Assembly: GCA_009103225.1 (NCBI GenBank)
Contig: RHPI01002119.1
Span: forward strand, 201,192-265,191
DNA length: 64,000 bases
DNA from: Chlorokybus atmophyticus
Lineage: Eukaryota > Streptophyta > Chlorokybophyceae > Chlorokybales > Chlorokybaceae
Reading direction: 5' to 3'
How positions within the stretch are numbered: position 1 is the first letter of the stretch; every line of letters starts with the position of its first letter. Of the stretch, positions 1 through 13,549 are shown piece after piece. The notes beneath the pieces are model-generated. The model saw only the letters and a list, made by a program, of their open reading frames with translations, ran no database searches and was not told the DNA's origin. The translations under genes and the position numbers were made by a program.

Positions 1-205
1 CTATGGATGCTGATTAATGCTGCTGTCCATGCAGCAATGAACTTGCCTACGTGCTGGTGCACAGAAAGTGAGAGCGAGAGACAAAGGGTTGGTTGGTGGA
101 TCGTAGATGCCATCTCCGAGCTGGCATCCACAATAACAAGCCAGAGCTGACCATGGCACAAACTAATTGTGTGTACGATCTCCAGAGAAACATGGATAGG
201 GGCGG

Positions 206-325
206 NNNNNNNNNNNNNNNNNNNNNNNNNNNNNNNNNNNNNNNNNNNNNNNNNNNNNNNNNNNNNNNNNNNNNNNNNNNNNNNNNNNNNNNNNNNNNNN
301 NNNNNNNNNNNNNNNNNNNNNNNNN
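206..325. other. Assembly gap (120 N) flanked by G runs
   Basis: A run of 120 unknown bases. The sequence entering it ends in GGGGCGG and the sequence leaving it starts with GGGGGG. Homopolymer G or C next to a gap recurs at 42.9 kb in this window, so the missing bases probably contain a G/C homopolymer-bearing repeat. Confidence 0.95.
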
Positions 326-429
326 GGGGGGCAGCTGCAAGAGAGGAAATGCGAGTGTGCATGCGCGTGCTGACTCAGTCAGCATTGGTTCCCATGTCAA
401 TGTGCAATCGCACATGGAAGAGACATGCG

Positions 430-3324
<2,895 letters not shown>

Positions 3325-3329
3325 CTTTC

Positions 3330-4230
3330 AGCGACGGCCTTCATTAAAAGTTTTACAAAACGAGCACCTCCGATCGAGGCCGCGGACAGCGCAGGCGGTT
3401 GTCGACGCTCCGCCTCGGCGGCGGTCGGCGGTAAAACGTCTCAGGGGCGACGTTTCCTGACTAGCCGGTTGAAAATGTTCACGTTTTGTGACCCGCACTA
3501 AGACGTCAACGTCTTCAGAGAACGTTTGGGGGCCCTATGCCACACTTATGACCCCAGAGGAGCAGGCCAATGGGCCTTCCCCTTGCCAAAGGTAATGCCG
3601 GCCCGGTCTGCGCCGGAAATGGTGGAATGGCCGTCGGCTGCGGTGGTCCGCTATAAGACGAGTTAGAATTTGTTGCCTTACTGCGGTTGTCGACGTTGAT
3701 GTGGTTGTAAGAGTATAATAGTTCCGACAGCGATGTAGCGCTGTGGATTATTGTCGGTTGAACGCGTTGGTCTGTGATCATGCTGTCACCGGTTGTTATA
3801 CCGTGACAGATTCAAATTGTACGATGCCTATTGTATTTCAGAACGGTTGCTGTTAAATTACTACCATTAAAACGTCGGTCACGGTACTACTAGCGCCGAC
3901 AGCACTGAACTCACACTGATCAGAGCTGCGGTCAGCTGCGTTTACATAAGGTTCACCACATTTCACGGCCTACCGTCGTACCTCGCCATAGTTCATCGCA
4001 ACCGTCCATTTGCTTCAGTTGTAGACTACCGGCATAAGCATCTTCTCATTAGCGTCTTGACTGATATTGACCAATACCATATGCATGCACAGTGATGGCA
4101 GTCCAACTTTTGGGGGCTTTTGGCAAAAGGTGCATGCCTCCGGGTGCAACTGGCGATTGCTACCGAAACCTTGGCGAAAGGTAAGATTCTCTGATAATCC
4201 GCAATTTGCAAAAAAGATTAAAGATTGACG
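3330..4230. other. Non-coding stretch with recurrent CGGTTG motif
   Basis: I find no convincing gene. CGGTTG occurs about eight times between 3297 and 3846, and GCGGTTGTCGACG appears near 3397 and in very similar form near 3684. This looks like an old, decayed tandem or dispersed repeat. Confidence 0.4.
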
Positions 4231-4319
4231 GTATGTATAACATTATCATATTGTACTCTTGAAGACATCAACGGTGGAGTTACATACATTTTATAAGGGC
4301 TTACAGAAGAGGAGTATTT

Positions 4320-4700
4320 TTGATTGCATATATATGTATATACATATACATATACAAGCATTCATGTCTTATGTATATATACATACATAAGCATCCATGC
4401 CATACTTGTATATATTTATACATTTGTGTATATATAATTTTGTATTAATACATATATACATCATGTATACATATGTATGATATATGTGTATGTGTTTATA
4501 TATACATCTTACATACATTACTGTTACTGTATCATCTAAAATGTCTTAAATTTCTTTATGCCAACCATTATCTACAACACTTGCATATATATATATACTC
4601 TTATACATCGGTGTTTATACCATTATAGTATAGTAGTATATATATCTATTAAAATATATATATGTACATATATATATATTTATATATATACATATGGTTT
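4320..4700. repeat. AT-rich TATATACATA simple repeats
   Basis: Strongly AT-rich sequence dominated by TATATACATATA and ATACATAC units, unlike the mixed-composition DNA around it. AT-rich sequence continues to about 5.2 kb. No gene is visible. Confidence 0.85.
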
Positions 4701-5199
4701 GTTAATGAATACATTTAGCCTGTTTCACACTTGCTCCTACCATTTTCTATTTATAACACCACCTCAACACTATTATATTATATTGGGTTATAATTGCATG
4801 GAATGTATCACAGTGTGATCCCCCGCAATAGCTTTCTGTTTTCGAGTGTTTACTACAGTTTTGTTGAAGCGAGGTGCAAAAAACGTTTTTTTGTTTTGTA
4901 AGTAAACTAAAACTGTATTACAACGAGTAAAAAAACATGCCTTTTGCTTTTTGCGGGAATTGACATGTTTTGCCAGTGACCCGAATGGAATCTTTATTAA
5001 AACTTAGCGAAATCATTGACGGAACCCCGCGGGACACCGCTCACCGCTACCAATGAGTCCGTGCTAAGTGGCACTGAGCGTGCAATCGAATCTACACGTG
5101 GCGTGGAGGACCCAAACTTATCAGGATGCTTGATAATATCACGTTGATACACCAATAGTATCTTTATATATCAAGTCATGGCTGCTGATATCGGAGCTT

Positions 5200-6430
5200 A
5201 CTTATGTAAGTTTTGAGTCGAAATCTTGTCCATTTGCATAGTCGCGAAACGCATGAATCGTGGCGACATGCCTATCCATTCCCCCGTGAACATGCCTATC
5301 CATGCGCCTGTAAAGCTGGCGTCTGCTGCCACTCTTGATCAGGGCGACAGCTACGGAGCCCGGTATATAGTTAGTTGTGGCACAATCCTTGTCTCTGCCG
5401 CCGCCGCTGGATAGGGAGGCCTTACCTCCGCAAGTTTTGTTCCGGCGCTGCGCACTGTCATATGCATTCCCTACTGCATGAGTCTCTCATATGTTGTTGC
5501 GCTGCACACGCTGCATTCTCACTCACGTACATTCTGTCTACTTTCACTGTCGTCCTATGTCTTTCGACACTTGCCTGCAATGTTTTTCATTTTTCATTTT
5601 TTTGCCTCCGTTTGTTCGCCAGCTCGCTGCTTTGTCTCGTGATTATTGGTCAGTACCTGCTTGTTGGCTCCATTGGCTGCTTCGTCGGCAAGTTCTGCTA
5701 TGCAACAAACAAACCAGCACTGAAACTCTTTGCCTCCCTTTATGCATGCTTTTATCTCACGTACTGCTTCCTTTACATTGCCTGCTTGGTTGCTCCATCA
5801 CATCATCCTCATTTTTGCTGTTTCCTCTCCATTTAGTTGGCTTCATTCGCCCTGCTTCTGTTGTGTCCTTGCTGTTTTGTTATCATGATTTAGCTATCTC
5901 TTTTGGGCCGTTTAGCTGCCTTTGCTTGCTTCCAATTGCCCTGCTGCATTGTCCTGCTCACACGTCTTGTTATCAATTTTAGGACGTGGCGGAGCAGGAT
6001 TTTACCCAAAATGGTGCTCAACCCTCACGGTATGCGAGTAAACTCCTGAAAAGTATGGGCTTGTTGTATTATATCCATTGGCATGACACTTTGTCCAATG
6101 TAGGGTTTAAAGGATGGTGGTAAACAAGAACAGGTGAGTGGTTTGGCCGCCGGCGACTGCCGATGAGCCGGATTCGTCATTGTCTCCACCGGCTGTGCCT
6201 AATGCGCTGTCGCGTCACGTCTCCTCGACTGCCATGTCACCTCGATGCACACTCGAACACATGTCCACCAAACTGCTACTCATACACAACACTGCAACTT
6301 CATGCAATGTCTCCTCCTTCTACTCACGCACTAGCATGTCTAGCTACATGTATAGTGAACAGGCTACACCCACCCCCCTTGGCGAGGCTGAGGTCCCCGA
6401 AGTACCCGCCACATGTAGTCCTCCATACTG
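5200..6430. other. No supported gene between AT-rich island and Gag ORF
   Basis: Open frames of 60-160 codons exist on the plus strand (for example 5491-5982), but they are Cys/Leu/Phe-rich, lack domain-like features and have no clear splice context. Downstream of the Gag stop (reading minus) there is a purine-rich AAGGGGGGTGGG stretch near 6376-6387 that could be a relict polypurine tract. I found no matching 3' LTR. Confidence 0.4.
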
Positions 6431-6432
6431 TC

Positions 6433-8340
6433 TCAGTCCAACTCCCCGTCGTTGTGCACGTAGCTCCCCGCTGCCTCCTTCCGCATCAGTCGCATCGCGT
6501 CCCCCCTCGGTCCTCGTGCTCTGTAGTGTAGTCGTAAAGGTATGAACGCCTTCACGCCACTGCCACTCCTCCATCGTGGACGAAAACATGCTGTTTCCGA
6601 CCAGTTATCGATGCACATCCCCACCGGATACATGCAGTCTTGCCCCACCAACAAATCAAATGATGTCGAGTTCGTCACAAGGCATTGCGTCCAGAATATG
6701 CAGCTCTCCCCGTTGTCGTTGCCACATAGCTTGATAGGTAGCTGCTCCTTCGTACGCCCTCGCACGGACTCCGTTGCCCCCAACGCTGTCTCTATGTTGA
6801 ACGGGCATGGCTCGAGGTCGTTGTCGCTCAGCTGCAACGCCTCCGTCGCCGTCCTCCCCAACATGACTGGCTGCGCACCCGTGTCCAGCAACACCGAGCG
6901 CGGTACATACCCTCCGATGCTGATGTGTCCTTCCTTGTTGTCCACCATCGCCACTCGCGGCCACACGCGTGCACGCATCGCCGGCCTCGTGAGAACCAAG
7001 GTGTCGTCGCTGCGCGCAGCTGTACGCACCACCTCCATCTTCTCCTCTACCTCGCGTTGCTGCTCCGGTGCCGTGATGGTCTTCACATGACACACCTGCA
7101 CTTTCTCCTTAAGCTCCAACACCTCCGGGCTGGTCCTGACCAGCTCCTCGCGCGCGTTGCAGTCACCCCCCTTGTCGGGCACGTGCTCGCCAACCGCGTC
7201 AGCTGCACGCCGTGTATGCCACATTGCGTACGCTTCGTACTCGAATGGCATGCCCTGCATCCGCGTTTGCAGCTGCTCCAAGGCCGCCTTCAACTCCTTC
7301 ACTTCGTTGCGCAACGTCGCGGTCTCCGCCAAAGCCTCGTTGCTGGTCGTGACTGCCTCCGTCGTCGGCGTCGTGTCCGCGGCACTCCCTCGCGCCATCA
7401 TCACCTGCTGCGTCGGCATCCGCCCCGCTCGTGCTCGTCCCGCACTTGGTCTCAGCTCCGGGTGCTTGCTCCAACACTCATCCATCATGTGGCCTGCCTT
7501 CCCACAATGCCCACACCGATCAGCTTGGGTCTCCCTTGAGCTACTGCCCCTCCTCGGACAATCGCGTTGAATGTGGTCGGCTGCACCGCACGCGTAGCAG
7601 CTCCGCCCCGTCGGTGTTGTCATTGCCTTCGCCACCCTCACCGTTGTCGTCGTCATTTGCTTAGCCTCCTTGGTGCTGGTCTCCCCTCTGTTCAGAGCTA
7701 GGATAGTCCTCTTGTACTCCACCGCGTGCTGCACCGCTTCCGCCATCTCGAACGCATGCTGCAACGAGTACTCCTTTAACAATCCTTGTCCCGCCATAGC
7801 AATCTTCACCTCCTTTGATAGGTGTTGCTCCAGCTGCTCCACATAGATGATTGCAGCTGCCTTGTCCTTCAAGATCGAGTACTCCGTGTCTTCCAATAGT
7901 CGGTACATCCTCCCGTACATCATCCTTGGTGTCTCACCCTCTCTCCTCCGGAATAGAGTCAGCTCCTTGATCTTTTCAGCTGTCATGGGCTTGAATGCTT
8001 CCTTCAACCTCTTGTACAACTCCTCCATGGCTGATGTTGTCGATGCCGGCGCTCCTCCCGACCTCAACGCGCGTTCCTCCACCGTGCCAGCTGCTGCAAG
8101 CTCCCTCTCGGTAACGATCTGCTCGTAGACGGTGTACGCCTCGTGCTTCAAGTATCGTGGGATCAGTCGGAATGCCTTCTCCTCCGTCCATGATCGGTCC
8201 CGTGTCTCCCATTGCAAACACTCAGCCTTGAACTTCACAATAAACTCCCTCAACGACAATGTCCCTGGCCTCCCACTGAATGACAATGAAGTGCTGGTGC
8301 TGCTAGCATCATCCTCCACGGGACTGAACACTCTAGCCAT
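6433..8340 (-). CDS. Retrotransposon Gag-protease polyprotein (no polymerase)
   Basis: An intact ORF of about 635 codons from the MARVFSPVEDD start; an in-frame ATG nine codons upstream at 8367 is the alternative. The N-terminal third is a helical Gag-like region containing LREFIVKFKAECLQWE. The middle holds two CCHC zinc knuckles, CYACGAADHIQRDC and CGHCGKAGHMMDEC, spaced as in LTR-retrotransposon nucleocapsids. A helical linker follows. The C-terminal part has a retropepsin-like site, VLLDTGAQPVMLG, with a hydrophobic second-half motif FDLLVGQD. These families package element RNA and cleave the polyprotein. No reverse transcriptase, RNase H or integrase follows in any frame down to 5.2 kb, so the element is either truncated, a non-autonomous Gag-only form, or a domesticated gene. 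The long intact frame suggests recent insertion or selection. Family assignment is strong; functional status is inference. Confidence 0.85.
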   Translation of the reverse strand: MARVFSPVEDDASSTSTSLSFSGRPGTLSLREFIVKFKAECLQWETRDRSWTEEKAFRLIPRYLKHEAYTVYEQIVTERELAAAGTVEERALRSGGAPASTTSAMEELYKRLKEAFKPMTAEKIKELTLFRRREGETPRMMYGRMYRLLEDTEYSILKDKAAAIIYVEQLEQHLSKEVKIAMAGQGLLKEYSLQHAFEMAEAVQHAVEYKRTILALNRGETSTKEAKQMTTTTVRVAKAMTTPTGRSCYACGAADHIQRDCPRRGSSSRETQADRCGHCGKAGHMMDECWSKHPELRPSAGRARAGRMPTQQVMMARGSAADTTPTTEAVTTSNEALAETATLRNEVKELKAALEQLQTRMQGMPFEYEAYAMWHTRRAADAVGEHVPDKGGDCNAREELVRTSPEVLELKEKVQVCHVKTITAPEQQREVEEKMEVVRTAARSDDTLVLTRPAMRARVWPRVAMVDNKEGHISIGGYVPRSVLLDTGAQPVMLGRTATEALQLSDNDLEPCPFNIETALGATESVRGRTKEQLPIKLCGNDNGESCIFWTQCLVTNSTSFDLLVGQDCMYPVGMCIDNWSETACFRPRWRSGSGVKAFIPLRLHYRARGPRGDAMRLMRKEAAGSYVHNDGELD

Positions 8341-9100
8341 GCTACCTCTCACTATCAAGTCAATCACACAATGGTCTTACCAACCACCGAAGTCCCTGGA
8401 TCTGGTCAGCAAGTGAACAGTCTACACGAGGGTGATGATGATGACCTCCTCCTTGTAGATGTACTTGCTGAGCAGGGTACGATGGTATGTGCCAGTGTCA
8501 CACGCTCACAACAACAATCTCAGCTAAGGCACCAATTGCATACAACACACAAAGATGTATTGCACTAGTGATATGGCACTTGTATGGCAACTTGCTGACC
8601 AGATAGCTAACATCTGTTCAGTCACACTACTTATACAACGAACATGTCAATGACACATGTCTTAATCTAGCACAACCAACTAGGAATGCACTAGACCATA
8701 GTCAAAGCTACTTGGACTTGCTCTCCTCCAGCTCCAGCTCTGATCCACGCCTTCAATGATGAGTAGCACGTCTCCATGACCAGCTCTTGACTGCCACATG
8801 GATGCCCACTCCTTCCACCAGTCCTTCTCCACTCACAACTCCCAAAAATAGCTCCGATTACACCCATCAGATCTGGGTTACGCTGATGTCCGGTTACACT
8901 GACTGTAACTCACGAAATGCACTTCCCCTCACTCAATAACTTCCTCATCTACCTTCCCATCACAAAACCCAACAGACATTATTGTCTAGATATGCTTCTA
9001 CAAGCAAATCCAACTACCTTATGCCTACAACCAGCCCAAAGTCTGTTATTGCCCTGCGTGTGTGTAGTCGTATCCCGAGACACTCTAGCTCAAGTCCTTC
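8341..9100 (-). promoter_or_regulatory. Leader and possible 5' LTR region of the Gag element
   Basis: Upstream of the Gag start the minus strand holds a TATA-like element (GTATAAG, about 8630-8636) about 290 bases before the start codon. No second copy of this stretch is visible below 6.4 kb, so I cannot prove it is an LTR. It contains no other gene. Confidence 0.3.
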
Positions 9101-9106
9101 ACCGGC

Positions 9107-12100
9107 ATGACAGCGCGCCGAGGCGGCCAAGGCCCCAGGGCGCGCCCGGATGCGTCATTTTTTGGATCTGGCGACCCGCCGGCACCCTCTCTCGATCGAG
9201 GTGGTGGCCGCTGCGACTTGTGCAGCCGCGTGTGCGCCACTGCAACCGGATTGGCCGCCGACATCCGAGCTTGCCAAGCCCGCCGAGGTTCTGCTGCGCG
9301 CGCGCAGGCGGCCGTTCCTGCTGCCTCAGCACGCCACATGCCCACTGTTCCGCCCCCGGCTACGGCCTGGCAGTGGCTACGTGGCCGCGACTTAGCCGCG
9401 GACCTCCTACCTGCCGGCGCCCGAAACTTGTTGCATGTGCCTTACGGCGCGCGCATCGACATGTCACGCTGTGCGGCGCTGGCTTTGGCGCGCATCCTGG
9501 CGTCTCCAGCCGAATTGGACGGCTGCAACTTGTTGCTGCTTTTGCCACGCCTTCTACTGACGGCATGCCATGATCAAGACCAGCGACGCGTCAAGGCTAC
9601 CGTCCGTGACCGTTGCCGGCGGTTTGAATCAGACGACTGGGAAGGATTGTGGGCCGATCGTATTGCGGCTGCGGCTGCAGCAGCAACACGCCGCATGTCG
9701 ACTGAAGCGGCGGCCAATCGTCGCCCATCTGACTGGAATGTTTACCGTGCCATCGCACTCGCCCACGCAGGCCAGCAGAGCTGTCGCGGCACTGACTCCG
9801 TCCTCGCCAGCACCGGCCGACGACGCAACAGTGGCTGCTTTGTGCCGTCTCCATCCGGTCCCAGCTGCTCCTGTGCCTGCTTGGGTGCCTGAGTTTGTGC
9901 CGGCCGAAGTGGTCGAATTGTCCGCCAATAATCAGAGGGACAGCCTGCTCACAGCGCGCCGTCTCGCTGCTCCTGGTCCGTCCGGGTGGACGTACGAACA
10001 CATGCGTGACATCCTGCTGGCGGGCGCCACGCACACGTCGACGTGGCATCAGTTTTATAACGTGTGTCTGCTGCTGGTGATCGGGTTGGTCCCGGCATCG
10101 GTGGCGTCCGCTTTAGCCAGGTCATCTTTATCAGCCCTTTGCAAAGACCCGGCTTCGGCTGCTGCGGGTGTCCGCCCCATCGCAGTGGGAGATGTCCTGC
10201 AGCGCCTGGTGGCACGCTCCTTGCTGGCTCAAGACCGCCCGGCGTTGGCTGATTTCCGAGCCATGGCAGTATGCCGTGACCACAAGATCTGGAGCAGAGC
10301 TAGTGGCGCACGGCCTACGCGTCTGGTCCGAGACGCATCCGGACAATGTCATCTTGCGGTTGGATATCTCCAATGCTTTCAACACCGTTGATCGCGCAGT
10401 AATGTTTGCGGAGCTCCGAGATGCTCCCTTCGCAGGTTACATTCCGTTTATCAGACTTTGGTACGGCACCCCGTCCAACCTGTGGTATCGGCGTGGCGCG
10501 AACGTCATTGCCATCGCATCATCGACGGGAACCAGACAAGGGTCCATTGGCGGGTTTTCTTTATGCTTTGGTGCACACCCGCGTGGTGGCCCGTGTGCTG
10601 CCAAATTACCGCTGTGCACGCGCTATCGTGTTCGCTGATAACACTTTCCTAGGTGACCCCCCTGACGAGGTGACAGCAGCATCACGTGCGCTCACAACGG
10701 AGATGGCGTCCGTGGGCCTCCACGTCGCCCTCCATAAATCGGCCGCTTATAGCGCTGACGCAGCCGCCCTGCGCTTGCTCGAGGTGGAGGCCAGCGTCGA
10801 GCGTTGCAATGATGGCCTCATAGCCCTGGGTGTGCCGCTCGGTACGATATCTTTTACGGAGGCGCATTGCCAGAAGACCTTGCAGACTTTTGTGGACGAT
10901 CTGCCGGCCATTCAGGCCTTGCCGGACACTCAAGTGGCGGTGCTCCTGCTGACTAAGTGCATGGCGGCACGCTCAGGCTACCTCACACGTACGGTCGCCC
11001 CATCACCGGCCTTTCAGTCAGCTTTGGCATCTTTTGACGGCGCGCTCCAAGGTGTGGTCCGAGCCCTGGTGCAGTCGCCCGCCTGGCCGGCGGCGTCGCA
11101 CCGTGAGCGCGTGACGGCCCATTTCTTGCTGCCCATCCGATCAGGCGGTCTAGGGTTGCGCTGCAACTACCTGCATGCACCCGCGGCTTACGTCGGCGGA
11201 TGGGCCGCAGCGGCATGCCAACTGCGCCGCCGTTTCACCGCCCCTGCATCACCGCCTTTCGTCCACGCCATCGACAACGCCGACGCCGGCGTTTTGCCTT
11301 TTGAACTCGATTTGAGAGCTGCAACGCAGCTGCTGCCACCATCGGCTTGCCACACAATTTTGCCTTTTTCGGCATTGGCGCACGCGGAAGCGTGGAAGCT
11401 GCAGGAGGACATCTCCGCCACCGTCGCCGCCGCGTTGGTCGACCGATTCAATGCCACCGCGACTACCGCCGACAGGGCGCGGCGCCAATCAGCTTCGGGT
11501 GTCGCTGCTGGCGCGTGGCTGTCGGCCTTGCCACTTTTCCCGGCACTACGCATTTCCGCCGACATCTTCCGGACCGCGCTCAGGACGCTGCTAGGACTAC
11601 CGCACCCACTGTTGGTCAACGTCGCGCACTGCGTATGCGGGGGGCCGCTCACGGCCGAGGGCGTGCACCTACTCCGCTGCCCCTTGGGGAGGTGCCGCAC
11701 GGCAACGCATGACGCGTTGCGCGATGAGGTATATGGTGTGATGCGTGACGCAGGGTTTTCGGTCAGTAGGGAACAGAGCGGTTTTATGCCGATACTACCG
11801 GGTGAGACGAGGGGGAGGCGGGTGGACTTGGAGGCCTCCGAACCCGGTCGAGATACGCGCATGCTCTTTGATGTCACAATCACCGCATGCGGCGAGCAAC
11901 CGGGAGGCGCAGCGAAGGCGGCGGAGCCGGCGAAGCGACGGAAATACAACGATCACCCCGCCGCCGCCACTTTCCATCCCCTCGTCGCCGAGACGCACGG
12001 CACCTTGGGCCAGAGTTTTCACGACGTCATCGACACATGCGCTAGAAAGGCACTGGCTGCACGTGACCTGCCATTTCGCAGGCTATCGGGCTACTTGGCT

Positions 12101-12262
12101 CTGTACCGGCAGCGCGTGTCATGCGCGCTGCAGCGCGCACAGGGCATCACCGTCCTTGAGCGGGGGGCGGCAGTCGTAGCGGCAAAACCAGGCTGGGGTC
12201 CAGTCCAGACGGCGGCGCCGACGGCGGAAGCGGACGCAGTGCTGGCAGCTGCGGCAGTGTAG
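9107..12262 (+). mobile_element. Non-LTR retrotransposon with RLE domain, frameshifted
   Basis: A LINE-like element broken by at least three frameshifts (near 9.89, 10.3 and 10.56 kb). Frame 1 from 9107 has an N-terminal C2H2-like finger (RCDLCSRVCATATG). The next frame carries LAAPGPSGWTYEHM and AAGVRPIAVGDVLQRLVARS, the early reverse transcriptase motifs. After a shift comes motif A, ILRLDISNAFNTVD, then motif B GTRQG, then AIVFADNTFL, where the usual FADD has become FADN, removing a catalytic Asp. The last 500 codons are open and end with a Cys/His knuckle (HCVCGG, HLLRCPLG) and a restriction-like endonuclease region (ETRGRRVDL, LFDVTIT), as in R2/NeSL-type LINEs. Stop at 12262. This copy is probably dead, both from the frameshifts and from the active-site change. 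No poly-A tail or target duplication is evident. Confidence 0.85.
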
Positions 12263-12461
12263 TTGTGTAGGCGTGCTTGCATGTGTAGGCGTGCTTGCCC
12301 ACGTGCATGTGAGTATGCTTGTGCAACGATAGGCAGGGATGACAGTACATAGCTTGGTGTGACGATTTTGCTGTTAGAAGAGAAGTATTTTGGCGCTCCT
12401 CCGATAACTTCGTAGACGCGATCAATTCAAACTCCACGTCCTGGAAGATTATGGGGACGGT

Positions 12462-12692
12462 TTGCTCGGTTGTATCGCTGCAGGTGCTGCCACTGGTAGT
12501 GGAGTAGAGCGCCTGCGCAGTAACCACCGCATTGAACGAGAACTGCGCTTGAAAGAGGAGCAAGTGGCAACTTTGCTGCGAGTAAAAAACGAAGAGGTTT
12601 CAGCTTTATTTCACAAATTTGCGCAACAGCTTGCAACTGCACAAGCTCAGCGGGCTGAATTTGCTGCGACAGCTAAATGCTCCATAGAGTGA
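12462..12692 (+). CDS. Short coiled-coil ORF, uncertain
   Basis: 76 codons with a heptad-like Glu/Lys/Leu-rich stretch (RIERELRLKEEQVATLLRV) and an Ala/Gln-rich tail. It could be the last exon of a small gene or an ORF in the 3' flank of the LINE. No homology is recognised and no splice partner could be fixed. Confidence 0.25.
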   Translation: MLGCIAAGAATGSGVERLRSNHRIERELRLKEEQVATLLRVKNEEVSALFHKFAQQLATAQAQRAEFAATAKCSIE

Positions 12693-12699
12693 GTGCTCC

Positions 12700-13549
12700 A
12701 CAAAGAGATGCCAATGCGAATGCTCCACAGAGATGCTCCGCGTGCTTGTATTACTAATTGATTCGATGCTGGCACTTTGGATTGACTATTGTCTGTTGAC
12801 CAGCTTGGTGCATTACTCTCTATCGGACGAACAGCAGCGTCTCAAGCTTCATGAGCGCATTGTCAAGTAGATGTAGTAGTGAACCGCCGTTGATGTTGTA
12901 CCTCACATTACATCAGTGTATAAGTAAAGGTGATTTTTGTGTACATTGTGTTTAGTCAACATGTAGTGGTTTCTGGAAATACAGCGACAGCGGATTTATG
13001 GAACATTGGTTATGCATTTACTATGTCCGCACATGTCGTTTGTTGTGCTAGTTGATAGGAAATCGATGTATGCAACGTGCTTATTAGTCACATTAAGCGT
13101 GTGAACTGCCGCTATGTGCATGCCGTTTGCTTTGTAGTGACAAGAAGATTGTAATGTTTTCCCTTTTCAACACCATTGTTCAAAGCGTGCAATGAGGATG
13201 TAGCTTTTGGGTGAGTCTACTGGGGATATTGATATGGTGATTGTAGTGCGTCTCCTCTCCTTACAATGCTGCATTGTTGTTGAGATTGTAGCTGCACTTC
13301 AGTAGTTGCATGCTAAACCTCAAATCATGCGCAACGTCCGACGATCATAGGAAGTTGCGTTAAGAATACTCTTTAGCCTATGCTTGGCAACCAAGGCAAT
13401 TGCCTAGCAATGAGAAATGAGGCTAGTGAAACACAGCAGGTGAACATCACTGCTAGTAAACATTTTACAAACTAAATACATGAATTGTTGATTGCAACAC
13501 CGATTATGGTGTACACAATGAAAACCTATTCACCCCACAGCCTGAACGT
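12700..13549. other. Intergenic, no feature seen
   Basis: No open frame or splice pattern supports a gene. The region precedes the 3' end of the minus-strand WAPL gene and presumably includes its 3' untranslated region. Confidence 0.5.

Noticed and set aside
6542-8128. Plus-strand open frames opposite the Gag ORF
   Set aside because: They mirror the Gag coding strand; zinc knuckles and protease motif are only on the minus strand.
11188-11949. 253-codon minus-strand frame inside the LINE
   Set aside because: Antisense shadow of the GC-rich LINE ORF, which has the clear RLE motifs on the plus strand.
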